Shown: positions 33,586 to 42,922, numbered from the stretch's first letter. The stretch: 64,000 bases of DNA from Sphingobium chungbukense (GCF_001005725.1 NZ_LBIC01000003.1:1-64000), one strand, 5' to 3'. Program-made: numbers and translations. Notes: generated from the sequence alone by a model not told the origin.

Positions 33586-36018
33586 TTAAGCTGCTGCCAG
33601 CAGTGCGGTTTCTTCCTTGAATGAATGGCGCTGGGAAATACAAACCGTGTCTCGCCGCGGCCCGCGCGATAATTCCAAAGTGAGCAAGCTGTCGTCGACA
33701 AACGCCGGGCTCAGCTCGAGCTTGAGATATTCGAAAAGCTGGCGGTCGTGCACTGCGATCATCACCTGCCGCCCATGCTCCTTGGACAAGGTCCGCAGCA
33801 GCGCCGCGAAATGCGCGATATGGACATCGTCCATCGACTGGACCGGATCATCGAGGATGAGCCAGGGAAGCTCCTTTGGTACGGACAGATGGAGCGCGAT
33901 GAACAGAGTCAGCGCCGCCGTGTTTAGATTGCCGGCGCTGAGCATTGCGCCCGGCGTGCCGCCCGCATCGCCACCGTCGCGGTGTCGCGTGATCAGCTTC
34001 GGCTGCAGCTTCTGCGTAGAATCCTCAGGGATGCTAAAGGCAGGGACGAACGGCTCACCTGGGGCGAGTCGCACGAACAAATCGCGCCACACCTTGTTCA
34101 AGCGATCGTTGAACTCCCGCCGGATGATCGCCGAGCGGACCGTGTCGACGGCGTTGCGGATCCCGTTGCCCTGGTCGCGCAGCCCTTGAGCTGCCTCAAG
34201 CTGTTTCTCAAGGCGCTGCCACGCGGCGAAATCGACTTTACTGCGGGCGTCCTCTTCCTGCCGACGCTGGAGCAACGACCGTAAGGTCGCAATGAGGTCG
34301 CCACCGCGCCGGCGCTTCGCCAGCCTCATGTCCAGCCCTGAGGCCTTGTCACTCAACATAACGTCAAGCCGGGCGAAGCCTGCCTCGAACGTCTCGCCAT
34401 CCGTTACCGGATCCGCCCCGATCGACAGTGCGAAGTCGCTCAGCGTCTGGCGTGCCGACTCCAACGCTACGTCGCGGGATCTTGTCTCGCTCACCGTCCG
34501 TCGCGCGGCTACATCGAGCGAGCGCAGCCGACTGCCTTCTGCCAAAACCTCGGTGAGACTGGTGACTTCCGAGGTCAGCGCCTCAACCGCCGCAAGCCGC
34601 CGATCCAAATCCGCCAGCGCTTCCTCGCCGAGTTGACGCGCACCGATCATTTCGATCTCCCGGTCGAGCCGTTCGATCGTCACCTGCACCTCGCCGCGCG
34701 TTCGCCCCAAGGTCAGCAACCGCTCCGCCGAAGCCGACAAGGTTCGAACCTTCACATGGACATGCTCACTCAGGGGGACCGCGCTCACTTGCCCGAAATC
34801 GCGATCGCATACCGGACAGGTTTCATCCGTGATGAACGCGGTGAGCTCTGCCAATGCCGATCCAAGACTGCCGGCGCTGCTCGACAAGCGACCGACTTCT
34901 TCGTCGATCGTGTCGCGCTGGCCAGCTGCAACGACCCGCTCATCCCGCGCCGTGGTCAGTCGCGAAAGATCAGCGCGCGCTTGATTTACCCGTTGCGAGA
35001 GCTGCTTTTGCTCGGTGCCAAGGCGTTTAAAGCTCGTCTGCGCCGCAACCTGGGGATCACTTTCCAGCGACAGGTCTGAAAACAGTCCTTGGACCCGGTC
35101 GCGGAAGGCGTTGATCCGATCGCCATGGTCATATTGCCAGTTCTGGAATTTCTCGCTCGCATTATTTGCATCTTCCGGCGCGGCAGGCGGCAGCGTCCCA
35201 CTGCTGAGTTGCGCGGACTCAACCTCTCTACTCAGCGCGCCTAATCTGCGCCGCTGATCCGACAGATCAGCGAAGGCTCCGGTGTCGCCCTCGTCCTGTA
35301 TGGCCGCCTCCGCCGCATCGAGGCTCGCTTCGCCCACCACGAGCTCGAGCGCTAAATCGGCGACGATCTGGCGGAGTTCGCTTAAGGCCGTGTCGATCTG
35401 CGTCTGAATGCCCTGACGCGCCCGACCATGATCTGCGATTAGCCGATCGAGCCGAGACTTCTCATTCTCGGCTTCGGGCCAACTATCTACATTCTTTCGA
35501 ACGTTTCGCACATCAGCCAGTGGCTTGAGGCCAGCCTCGAGCGCGTCAAGACGATCGAGCCCGAGCAAATTACCCACGAACTGGGCCAACGGGGAACCAG
35601 CGTCACTTCCCGCTTCCTGGTAGATTTGAAGGAGCTGACCAAGCAACGCTTGCGGCAAAAAGGCGCGCTCTCTGAAGAAATTAGCCTTGGGTAGCTCCAG
35701 CGCCGCGGTGGACTGCACGCCGTCGAGTGTGAGCAACGATTTGTAGCTGTGCACCAACTCATCGCGCAACGTCTGGACCGCCACGCTTCCCTCGCTTGCG
35801 GACCGATGCAGCAGCTGCTTCACATAGGCCGGATCGGCGCGCTCCAGCGCTTGAACCCGGCCGGTTAGGGCTAGCTCGATCGCAGACAATAGGCTGGTCT
35901 TGCCGGCGCCATTCTCGCCATGGACCAGCACCACCTTCGCATCGAGCGGTGCATGAACCAGACCGCGAATGCTGCGGAAGTTGTTGACCTCCAAACTCTT
36001 GAGGAGAAGCTCGCTCAT
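33586..36018 (-). CDS. SMC-like ATPase of a Lamassu/Ddm-type system (LmuB-like)
   Basis: An 810-residue SMC/Rad50-like ATPase. Walker A GENGAGKTS is at 34-42, long coiled-coil arms flank a zinc hook CPVC near residue 400, and the C-terminal head has a signature LSAGNLNTAAL (about 690) and Walker B LPWLILDDPVQSMDD (about 720). In Lamassu (DdmC in Vibrio) this protein senses foreign DNA ends and releases the effector. Its ATG overlaps the stop of the middle gene by 4 bases; it is last of the three-gene operon. Confidence 0.85.
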   Translation of the reverse strand: MSELLLKSLEVNNFRSIRGLVHAPLDAKVVLVHGENGAGKTSLLSAIELALTGRVQALERADPAYVKQLLHRSASEGSVAVQTLRDELVHSYKSLLTLDGVQSTAALELPKANFFRERAFLPQALLGQLLQIYQEAGSDAGSPLAQFVGNLLGLDRLDALEAGLKPLADVRNVRKNVDSWPEAENEKSRLDRLIADHGRARQGIQTQIDTALSELRQIVADLALELVVGEASLDAAEAAIQDEGDTGAFADLSDQRRRLGALSREVESAQLSSGTLPPAAPEDANNASEKFQNWQYDHGDRINAFRDRVQGLFSDLSLESDPQVAAQTSFKRLGTEQKQLSQRVNQARADLSRLTTARDERVVAAGQRDTIDEEVGRLSSSAGSLGSALAELTAFITDETCPVCDRDFGQVSAVPLSEHVHVKVRTLSASAERLLTLGRTRGEVQVTIERLDREIEMIGARQLGEEALADLDRRLAAVEALTSEVTSLTEVLAEGSRLRSLDVAARRTVSETRSRDVALESARQTLSDFALSIGADPVTDGETFEAGFARLDVMLSDKASGLDMRLAKRRRGGDLIATLRSLLQRRQEEDARSKVDFAAWQRLEKQLEAAQGLRDQGNGIRNAVDTVRSAIIRREFNDRLNKVWRDLFVRLAPGEPFVPAFSIPEDSTQKLQPKLITRHRDGGDAGGTPGAMLSAGNLNTAALTLFIALHLSVPKELPWLILDDPVQSMDDVHIAHFAALLRTLSKEHGRQVMIAVHDRQLFEYLKLELSPAFVDDSLLTLELSRGPRRDTVCISQRHSFKEETALLAAA

Positions 36019-36674
36019 AGCGGATCGGCCCCGTTGTCCGGTGTCGTCTCTGGTGTCGGCTTAGGCTCCGGCTTGAATGCCTCGTTGATCACCTTGGCGA
36101 CCGCTTCGGTGACCGCTTGTTCGCCGTTCGCCGACGCCGCGATAACCGCATCGACAAGAGCCTTTTCCGTCCCCTTGGGTAGCACCCGCTCCAACTGATC
36201 CATGGCGGGCTTACCGTCAGATGCGTCAGGAACCGCCGCTGGCAGTGTCAACGGCAGCAGCACCCTGATACGATCGTCCAACTGCTCGCTTGCCAGATCG
36301 CCATCCGGCTTCCCTTCTGCATCCAACACGATCCCCTCGACATGGAGGACCCGGCACGTCTCCGATAAACCGTCGATCCCCCCGGCGAGCACGGCGCCGA
36401 CAAGGATCACGGTTACGACATAGCGAGAGCCAGTTACGTCGAGCGCCCGGCTCAAGGCATCGACGCGCTGCCGCACGCGCGCACCGTCGCGATCGCCAAA
36501 ATCGCCGGTATTTGTATCCACGAACAGGATGAGATCGAGCGCACGCCCACCGCGCCCGCGCATCGCGCCGGTGAACGCGAAATCGACGCCAGCCATCTTG
36601 AAGGGGGTTGCGAGCTCGACATATCCAGCAAGCTGCAAACGATCCCGTACAGCCTGGACCAGCGGCACCGTCAC
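36015..36674 (-). CDS. LmuC-like middle protein of the SIR2/SMC operon
   Basis: A 219-residue protein with a GTG start overlapping the SIR2 gene stop (GTGA). The first half has an alpha-beta pattern (DLILFVDTNTGDFGD, YVVTVILVGAVLAGG) and the tail is Pro/Glu-rich. I know no separate domain. The place between effector and SMC genes, with 4-base overlaps on both sides, is that of LmuC/DdmB in Lamassu systems. Confidence 0.65.
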   Translation of the reverse strand: MTVPLVQAVRDRLQLAGYVELATPFKMAGVDFAFTGAMRGRGGRALDLILFVDTNTGDFGDRDGARVRQRVDALSRALDVTGSRYVVTVILVGAVLAGGIDGLSETCRVLHVEGIVLDAEGKPDGDLASEQLDDRIRVLLPLTLPAAVPDASDGKPAMDQLERVLPKGTEKALVDAVIAASANGEQAVTEAVAKVINEAFKPEPKPTPETTPDNGADPL

Positions 36675-38437
36675 AGCATCATCTCCGCGACAAACTCCCG
36701 TTGTAGCTCTGCGGCATCGGTGCAGCGCATGAGCAGGGCGCCAAGACTTACATGCGTGTTACTCAGAGATCCGGTCCGGCCTGGCGCCGTGCTGACACGC
36801 CGCGGGCTCACAGTTGGACCGGATAGGCCACCCATTTGCCTCCAGGCATCGTCGCCATGAATGACGACGGCATTGTCGTTCGCGAATGCGCCCTGGCTCT
36901 GTAATGTGATCGCTTCCGTCGCCGATTTGACGACAAAGACGGGGCGATCGATACCGCCTGCGTGCAGCGCACGCGCCGCCAGCGCGCCGCCTTCGAGGCT
37001 GGCGACCGTCGGTGCTTTCAACTCCCAAAGTCCGTCCATGCTGCCGTTCTGCAAGAGCGCCAACGCAATGCCGAATTTGCCAAGCCCCATGCCCAAGGCG
37101 TTGGGATCAGCCGCAATTAGATTGGGCGTGGAGCTACACAGTGCCTCATAGCACTCAGGGTTGGAGGGGAGGGCGCCATTCCGGAACAAGGCCAGCGCCC
37201 TAGACCAGAGGCTGATACCTCGATTGACGAAGGAGGTCCGACACTTCTCTCCCGCAGCAGGTACCGCCAATGCGGCGATATCGTGCTCAAGCGCGGTCAG
37301 CGCAGGTGTGAGCGCCGTAGCGATCGCGCCCTTGCCATATTGCGCCAGACTCAGGTCCATCAGCCGTCCAAGTTTGTCCGTCAGCAGCTTCAGCACGAGC
37401 GCGATCAATACCGTCTCTCCCCAGGCCCGCAATAGCGTGGCGTCCTGCGCAGCAGCCGGATTGTCATTATAGGCCTGACCGTAAGACAAGCGCAGCACGT
37501 CACGCTGTCCCTGCTGGATGCGATCCTCGCAAAAGATATGCGCCGGAGCGTCGGGCGCGCTCGGCCATGGCCAGGCGTGGGTTACCCTTGCCCTCGTGAA
37601 GAGCGTCTGGAGATTATTATCCTGGATGGAAAGACCCATAACCATTGTCTTGTGCGAAGTCGCGAGCGTGACCACCGCTTGGCACATCGCCGCGAATTCC
37701 GGCTCCTCTGGCCAGCCCTGAATCTGGGTGTGACTACCGGTCAGAAACCGCCGGAAGACAAGCGGCTCGCGTGTCGCGTGGACGATACAACCGTGAAATT
37801 TGAGTAGCCGCGCGCGACCAACCGGACCACGCAGCTGACCCGGATCGACCACCACCTGCAGATAGCCCGGCACGCCGCCACTCAAACGGTCAACCGCTGC
37901 CTCGATGAACCCGTCCCAATTGGCCGAGGCGATCGCCTGAACGGCGCCCTCCATGATCAGGATTGCCATGCAGAGATGTTCGGCAGCCGGGGGCTCAGGG
38001 TTGTCGAAGGCGGCTCTAATATCGATCGCGTCCCACAGGATGAAATCAGCCGGATGCCCGGCAATCGGAATCTCCAGGACGCGGGAGTATTTGTTCCATA
38101 GACGGTCGATAATCGCGTCGTGCTCGGGCCAAGTTGCAAGGGGCTTACTATATTGGGCCTTGACGCTCACCGCCGGCACCTCAGCCAGTCCAAGCGCTTC
38201 CTCAAACGCAGGCATAAACGCCGCCGCTCGAGCCGGATCGATGGCGCCCTCGCGCAGATAATCGAACGCGCTCTCGATCAAGTTGCCGAGGTTTGGCGCC
38301 CGGCGCGAAATCCCCGATCCAACCCACAGCGCGAACTCGCCATTCTCCACCGCGTTCGCAACCGCTTCAAACTCGGCTCCGAACTTTGTAAGGACCTCAG
38401 GCACGGTTATTTGACTGGCTGTCGGTACCAACGCCAC
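36671..38437 (-). CDS. SIR2-domain effector of a Lamassu-type system (LmuA-like)
   Basis: A 588-residue protein starting at a GTG. The N-terminal SIR2-like domain shows FALWVGSGISRRAP (about 35-47), ASANWDGFIE with Asn173/Asp175, and RLLKFHGCI with His215, the NAD-binding and catalytic elements of SIR2 NADases. The C-terminal 300 residues have no named domain and would dock to the SMC partner. SIR2 effectors in defence systems deplete NAD+ to stop phage or plasmid growth. First gene of the overlapping operon SIR2 - small protein - SMC. Confidence 0.8.
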   Translation of the reverse strand: MALVPTASQITVPEVLTKFGAEFEAVANAVENGEFALWVGSGISRRAPNLGNLIESAFDYLREGAIDPARAAAFMPAFEEALGLAEVPAVSVKAQYSKPLATWPEHDAIIDRLWNKYSRVLEIPIAGHPADFILWDAIDIRAAFDNPEPPAAEHLCMAILIMEGAVQAIASANWDGFIEAAVDRLSGGVPGYLQVVVDPGQLRGPVGRARLLKFHGCIVHATREPLVFRRFLTGSHTQIQGWPEEPEFAAMCQAVVTLATSHKTMVMGLSIQDNNLQTLFTRARVTHAWPWPSAPDAPAHIFCEDRIQQGQRDVLRLSYGQAYNDNPAAAQDATLLRAWGETVLIALVLKLLTDKLGRLMDLSLAQYGKGAIATALTPALTALEHDIAALAVPAAGEKCRTSFVNRGISLWSRALALFRNGALPSNPECYEALCSSTPNLIAADPNALGMGLGKFGIALALLQNGSMDGLWELKAPTVASLEGGALAARALHAGGIDRPVFVVKSATEAITLQSQGAFANDNAVVIHGDDAWRQMGGLSGPTVSPRRVSTAPGRTGSLSNTHVSLGALLMRCTDAAELQREFVAEMML

Positions 38438-38962
38438 GCGGCTTCATCTCCCCCTAGGCGGCGTGAGGTAGGCCGACCCGCACCCAACACTATTCGTTCT
38501 CGCAGCCTTGTCCAGCAAGATGACAATCGCTCCTCGATTGACTGAAAGTATGCGATACGTCGAATGCATACGGGGTTATAGCATGACCGGCCTTGGCGTA
38601 ATCAGACGTTGAGAGGGGTGCCAATGACCGGCAGCAATGTCCTGCCTGCAGCCAATCATCGAGCCCCAGGTTGCCGCGTCCATGAGCGCTGCATGGATAA
38701 TTTTCGTGCATTTAACAGGCGGACGGGTCACTCTGTTACATCAAAAGGTCGTGCGCGTCGTGGAAGATGCCTTCAATAAAAGGCAGGAGGAACGAACAGG
38801 GCTCAGGAAATGCATCGTTTCACCCGTCGGCAGAAAAGCTTGCCAGCGGCTATTGTTCGCTGGCAAGCCTGAAAACCGACATAGCTTCGTGGACGGTCAT
38901 AAACTCGACCAGTCAGCAACCCTTTCTCTCGGGGGGAAGTGGTAACAGAGACTAGCGTGATG
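38438..38962. other. intergenic region between the Lamassu-type operon and the integrase
   Basis: 525 bases with no convincing gene on either strand; short frames have no recognisable protein. It should hold the Lamassu-type promoter near its left end, and it contains the integrase terminator hairpin at 38834-38868. No copy of the tRNA-Lys 3' end was seen here. Confidence 0.6.
38834..38868 (-). terminator. rho-independent terminator of the integrase gene
   Basis: An 11-bp stem GCTTGCCAGCG (38838-38848) / CGCTGGCAAGC (38858-38868) with a 9-base loop. Read on the minus strand it is followed by TTTTCTG. It lies 94 bases downstream of the integrase stop. Confidence 0.65.
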
Positions 38963-40216
38963 TTATGCCTCAAAGGCCGTGAGTTCATCGGGAATGAAGA
39001 GGGGCTCAGTCACGCCGACTTTTATCGCAATATCGACGATGAGACGTTCCCATCTGGCAAATCCATCCTTCTTTTCTTCGAAGAGATCATACCCGTCGTA
39101 TATCTCCTCAAGGCCCTTTTTCTTATGGTTCAGCATAGCTTCGGCCGTCTCCACATCAATTTTTAGCCGCTTCGTGTTCGAACGCATTGTACGTCGCAGG
39201 TCGTGGAGGGTGAACCGGGGGATGGATCGTTCACCTATCTCACTCATTCGTTTGAGGACGCGCGCGATCACCTTATCCCAGCCCCATTTCATTGGTCTGT
39301 TCTCAAGGCGGTCAGAAGGGAAAAGCCAAGCCTCATTGGTCTGGGTCAAAGACAACGTCCAAGGAGCAAGCGGAATGCGGTGGGCGCAGGAATTTTTTGT
39401 GCGTTCAGGAGGTATAGTCCAGACCGTACCATCGATCTCGGCGCTAGGTGCCTCAACGACCTCCAGCTTCCTGCATCCAGTCAGAAGCATGAGAAGTAAG
39501 GCTCTGAGATAGAAACGTTCCTCCTGAGCGACAGCTCTGAGGAACAGCCCCAACTCATCATGGGATAGGAAACGCGATTTGGGCTTGGTCGGAAAATAGT
39601 AGGCGTCCAGCGTCACAGCCCTGTTTTCTGTCAGCCTGATACCTGCTTCCCAGCCCGACCTACCGGCACACCATTTCATAAACACCTTCAATTCGGCTGC
39701 CAGCCGGTTGGCTTGCACAGGCGCCGATTTGCCCTTTTTCAAGACCAACACCCACAGGTCGTCAGCGGTCAGTTCCTGCAGGATCCGCTGTCCAAGCGCG
39801 TCCTTGAGGAAGGCCGTCCAGATATACTCCTTTTCCTTGATGGTTCGGGGCTTCAACTTGCGGAGTGCTCCAGTTTTGACATGCGCGATGTAGAGGGCAT
39901 GCGCGTCAGAGACCAACATATGGTTGGCCTTCTGAATGCGTTGCGCCTCGGCAGGATCGATACCCTGCTCAATGTTCGAATTAAGGCTAGTAGCCCATTC
40001 TCGAGCAGCCGCGATGCTATGAGCCGGATATGAGCCAAGCGTCGCTTTGTAGAAGGATGTCTTGCCAGGAATGCGGCGACGATATTTCCAGACCCGACTT
40101 ACCCGAACGCGCCCGGCTCGGGCCTCGACATACAAGCCTGGAGTCCGCGGATCATTCAGAGTGCCAGAGAGAAGGGCTTCCACGATTGTAGGGGTGAGAT
40201 TGTGCTTCTGTGTCAT
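38963..40216 (-). CDS. int: tyrosine recombinase, tRNA-targeting (P4/ICE type) integrase
   Basis: A 417-residue tyrosine recombinase. The N-terminal arm-binding part (LTPTIVEALL, GLYVEARAGRVRVSRVWKYR, ATLGSYPAHSIAAARE) is of the P4-integrase kind. The catalytic domain shows LLTGCRKLE (Arg), FTLHDLRRTMRS (His and Arg), MLNHKKKG (His) and YDGYD with the nucleophilic Tyr. It sits beside a tRNA-Lys gene whose 3' end points toward it, the usual layout for an element that integrated into that tRNA. It should catalyse integration and excision. Confidence 0.93.
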   Translation of the reverse strand: MTQKHNLTPTIVEALLSGTLNDPRTPGLYVEARAGRVRVSRVWKYRRRIPGKTSFYKATLGSYPAHSIAAAREWATSLNSNIEQGIDPAEAQRIQKANHMLVSDAHALYIAHVKTGALRKLKPRTIKEKEYIWTAFLKDALGQRILQELTADDLWVLVLKKGKSAPVQANRLAAELKVFMKWCAGRSGWEAGIRLTENRAVTLDAYYFPTKPKSRFLSHDELGLFLRAVAQEERFYLRALLLMLLTGCRKLEVVEAPSAEIDGTVWTIPPERTKNSCAHRIPLAPWTLSLTQTNEAWLFPSDRLENRPMKWGWDKVIARVLKRMSEIGERSIPRFTLHDLRRTMRSNTKRLKIDVETAEAMLNHKKKGLEEIYDGYDLFEEKKDGFARWERLIVDIAIKVGVTEPLFIPDELTAFEA

Positions 40217-40424
40217 ATGCCATCCGACAGATTCGGCGCGATGACAGGCTAAATTTCACGGGCACAATTCGGGCACAACAGGCGTCCATCCCTGTCATTC
40301 CATGTCCTGCGTAGTCCCGGATTCTTCCCATGTGGCAACGCCAGTCATCGCAACAGCAGCCGCCGAAGCGGCCCGAAAATCCCGGAAATGCTAGGGTTTG
40401 CGATCTTCTGAGAGGCGATGCTGT

Positions 40425-40470
40425 TGGTGAGCCCTGCTGGATTCGAACCAGCGACCTACTGATTAAAAGT
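40425..40470 (-). other. probable attachment site (tRNA-Lys 3' half)
   Basis: The integrase gene starts 209 bases to the left of the tRNA 3' end, and island genes stop at this tRNA while housekeeping genes begin on its right. Tyrosine integrases of this kind usually recombine in the 3' half of the tRNA and restore it. The matching repeat at the other end of the element is not in this window, so the exact core is not defined. Confidence 0.5.
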
Positions 40471-40500
40471 CAGTTGCTCTACCGACTGAGCTAAGGGCCC
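40425..40500 (-). tRNA. tRNA-Lys (anticodon TTT)
   Basis: 76 bases with encoded CCA. The acceptor stem GGGCCCT pairs with AGGGCTC (one G-T wobble), followed by a D-arm with GCTC...GAGC, an anticodon loop ACTTTTAAT with anticodon TTT, and a T-arm GCTGG-TTCGAAT-CCAGC. The tRNA is read right to left; its 3' end faces the integrase and is the probable attachment site. Confidence 0.95.
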
Positions 40501-40545
40501 TCATGTCCTGAGGTTCGCACGCACTAGTGGCGACGATGCGGCTGG

Positions 40546-41061
40546 TCAACCACCTGAACGCATTATTGGTGTCGCTTTTTGCAGGCGGCTCCGCAAATGC
40601 CGGACGCAGTGCCCGGAAACGGGATCGCGCCAGTCCGGCGCGATCCCGGCAAGCGGTGTCAGCACGAAGGCGCGCTCCCGGAAAGCGGGATGGGGGATAT
40701 GCAGCGACCGGCTGTTCCAGCGCCCTCCGGACCAGAGGATGATGTCGATATCGACACTCCGCGCCCCCCATCGCCGGAACCGCCGCCGGCCCAATTGCCT
40801 TTCGATGTCCTGCAAGCGCCGCAGCATCGCATCCGGCGGCAAGATGCTCTCCAGCAACAGCGCGCCATTGGCGAAAACCCGCCGGGAAGGCCCCATGGGC
40901 GGCGTCGTCAGCAGGGGAGCGACCGCCCGGATGTTTCCCAAGGCGGCGATCCCGGCCACAGCCTCCCCCAGCAGCCGTGCAGGCGTGCGTCGTGCCGACA
41001 GCGGCCGGTTCGATCCCAGCGCAAGCGCATAAAGGTGACGAGTGCTTGTCTTCCCCATCAT
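40546..41061 (-). CDS. folK: HPPK, folate biosynthesis pyrophosphokinase
   Basis: A 171-residue protein: YALALGSNRPLS at the N-terminus, then SRRVFANGALLLES and the HPPK signature RRWGARSVDIDIILW (with Asp pairs that bind Mg-ATP). It converts 6-hydroxymethyl-7,8-dihydropterin to its diphosphate in folate synthesis. Divergent from the uracil-DNA glycosylase gene by a short gap. Confidence 0.92.
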   Translation of the reverse strand: MMGKTSTRHLYALALGSNRPLSARRTPARLLGEAVAGIAALGNIRAVAPLLTTPPMGPSRRVFANGALLLESILPPDAMLRRLQDIERQLGRRRFRRWGARSVDIDIILWSGGRWNSRSLHIPHPAFRERAFVLTPLAGIAPDWRDPVSGHCVRHLRSRLQKATPIMRSGG

Positions 41062-41081
41062 GCTGCGCCTATCGGGTCCTC

Positions 41082-41735
41082 ATGACGCTGGAAAGCCCCA
41101 TACCGCATACAGAGCCGCCCCATGATTGCCAGCTCTGCCCCCGCCTGGTCGCCCTGCGCGCGGAGTGCCGGGCCGAGCATCCCGGATGGTGGAATGCGCC
41201 GGTCCCGTCCTTTGGCGATCCGATGGGCAGGATCGCGATCGTCGGCCTCGCGCCCGGCAAGCAGGGCGCCAACCGCACCGGCCGCCCCTTTACTGGCGAT
41301 TTCGCCGGCGACCTGCTGTTCGCCACGCTCGGCAAATTCGGCCTGACGGAAGGAACCTACGAGGCCCGGCCCGATGACGGCTTGACGCTGCGCGACATCA
41401 TCATCGTCAATGCGGTCAAATGCCTGCCGCCGCAGAACAAGCCGCTGCCGGAGGAAATCCGCAATTGCCGGGCTTTCCTGAAACCGGCCGTTGCCGCCTT
41501 GCCCCACGCCCGCGTCTTCATCGCCCTGGGCCAGATCGCCCACCAGTCGGCGGTCAAGGCGCTGGGCGGCAAGCTGCCCAAGGCCCGCTTCGCCCATCTG
41601 GCCGAGCATCGCATGCCCGACGGGCGGATCGTGATCGATAGCTATCACTGCTCGCGCTACAACCAGAATAGCGGGCGATTGACGGCCGAGATGTTCGAGG
41701 CGGTCTTCGCCCGGGCGCTGGCGATCAGCGGATGA
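41082..41735 (+). CDS. family 5 uracil-DNA glycosylase (UdgB)
   Basis: A 217-residue protein. It has an iron-sulfur cysteine set starting CQLCPRL, the family 5 motif GLAPGKQGANRTGRPFTGD, and the late motif YHCSRYNQNSGRLT. It removes uracil and related bases from DNA. I chose the ATG at 41082 (MTLESPIPHTEP). It converges with the ABM-domain gene, overlapping it by 11 bases. Confidence 0.9.
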   Translation: MTLESPIPHTEPPHDCQLCPRLVALRAECRAEHPGWWNAPVPSFGDPMGRIAIVGLAPGKQGANRTGRPFTGDFAGDLLFATLGKFGLTEGTYEARPDDGLTLRDIIIVNAVKCLPPQNKPLPEEIRNCRAFLKPAVAALPHARVFIALGQIAHQSAVKALGGKLPKARFAHLAEHRMPDGRIVIDSYHCSRYNQNSGRLTAEMFEAVFARALAISG

Positions 41736-42015
41736 GATAGTCGAGATAGGCCCCGTCCGGCGGTCCGTCGAGCGCCGCCATCATCGGCGCGATCAGCCCC
41801 TTGTCCAGCATCGCGCCCGCCGCCTTGTGCGCGTCGACATCGGCCCATCGCTCGATGAGGACGAAGCGGCGTTCATTGCCTAGGTCCCGCAGCATCTCCA
41901 CGCCTTCGCAGCCGGGCAGGGGGCGAACCGCATCGGCTATCGCGCGCAGGGCGGTTTCCAGCGTCGCGTCCATGCCTTCCTTCGCGTGCATGATATAGTG
42001 GCGGGCAACGGTCAT
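41725..42015 (-). CDS. antibiotic biosynthesis monooxygenase (ABM) domain protein
   Basis: A 96-residue single ABM domain (VARHYIMHAKEGMDATLETAL, GCEGVEMLRDLGNERRFVLIERWADVDAHKA). Such small ferredoxin-fold proteins are often quinol monooxygenase-like; the substrate is unknown. It may be in one unit with aguB, 48 bases upstream. Confidence 0.8.
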   Translation of the reverse strand: MTVARHYIMHAKEGMDATLETALRAIADAVRPLPGCEGVEMLRDLGNERRFVLIERWADVDAHKAAGAMLDKGLIAPMMAALDGPPDGAYLDYLIR

Positions 42016-42063
42016 CGTCTCTCTCCTGTCGTCGGATGTCCTGCTTATCAGATGTGCTGCCTG

Positions 42064-42912
42064 TCAGATATCTTGGGCGATCCGCGCATAAAGTTCCGGC
42101 CGCCGGTCGCGGAAGAAGCCCATGCCCGCGCGATGCGTCCTGGCCTGCTCCAGGTCCAGCGTGGCGACCAGCGCGCCATGGTCCTTCGCATCGGCCTCCG
42201 CGGCGAAATCGCCCCACTGGTCGGTAATGAAGCTGTGGCCGTAGAATTTCTGCCCGTCCTCCTCGCCGATCCGGTTCGCGGCGATTACCGGCATGCAGTT
42301 GCTGACGGCATGGCCGATCATCGCGCGGCGCCACATGCGGCTGGTGTCGAGGTCCGCATCATAGGGCTCGGAACCGATGGCCGTCGGATAGAACAGCATC
42401 TCCGCCCCCATCAGCGCCATCACCCGGGCGGTTTCGGGATACCATTGGTCCCAGCATATGCCGACGCCGATGGTGCCGAACTTCGTCGGCCACACCTTGA
42501 AGCCCGTATTGCCGGGCCGGAAATAATATTTCTCCTCATAGCCCGGCCCGTCGGGAATATGGCTCTTGCGATAGACGCCCATGATCTCGCCCTCATCGTC
42601 GATCATGGCGAGCGAGTTGTAATAATGATGCCCGTCGCGCTCGAAGAAGCTGGTCGGAATATAGACGCCTTCCGCCTTCGCCACCTTGCGCATTTCCTGC
42701 ACGGCGGGATGCTCGTCGAGCGGCAGGGCGCCCGCGAACAGCGCCTCATCCTCGACCTTGCAGAAATAGGGGCCTTCGAACAGTTCGGGCGGCAGGACGA
42801 TCTTCGCGCCCCGCGCGGCGGCTTTCACGACATGGCCCGCGACCATGGCGATATTGTCCGCCCGGTCGTCGGAAAAGGCGAGCTGGAGCGCGGCGACGGT
42901 AACTTTGGTCAT
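42064..42912 (-). CDS. aguB: N-carbamoylputrescine amidase
   Basis: A 282-residue nitrilase-superfamily amidase (MTKVTVAALQLAFSDD). The Glu-Lys-Cys triad is visible in LPPELFEGPYF, YRKSHIPDGPGYEEKYYF and GVGICWDQWYPE. The GPGYEEK stretch is typical of AguB. It turns N-carbamoylputrescine into putrescine, CO2 and ammonia. AguA is encoded two genes upstream in the same operon, so the agmatine pathway is complete. Confidence 0.92.
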   Translation of the reverse strand: MTKVTVAALQLAFSDDRADNIAMVAGHVVKAAARGAKIVLPPELFEGPYFCKVEDEALFAGALPLDEHPAVQEMRKVAKAEGVYIPTSFFERDGHHYYNSLAMIDDEGEIMGVYRKSHIPDGPGYEEKYYFRPGNTGFKVWPTKFGTIGVGICWDQWYPETARVMALMGAEMLFYPTAIGSEPYDADLDTSRMWRRAMIGHAVSNCMPVIAANRIGEEDGQKFYGHSFITDQWGDFAAEADAKDHGALVATLDLEQARTHRAGMGFFRDRRPELYARIAQDI

Positions 42913-42922
42913 CGATAACACC

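Noticed and set aside
38438-38962. Second attachment site beside the integrase
   Set aside because: No copy of the tRNA-Lys 3' end found in this gap.
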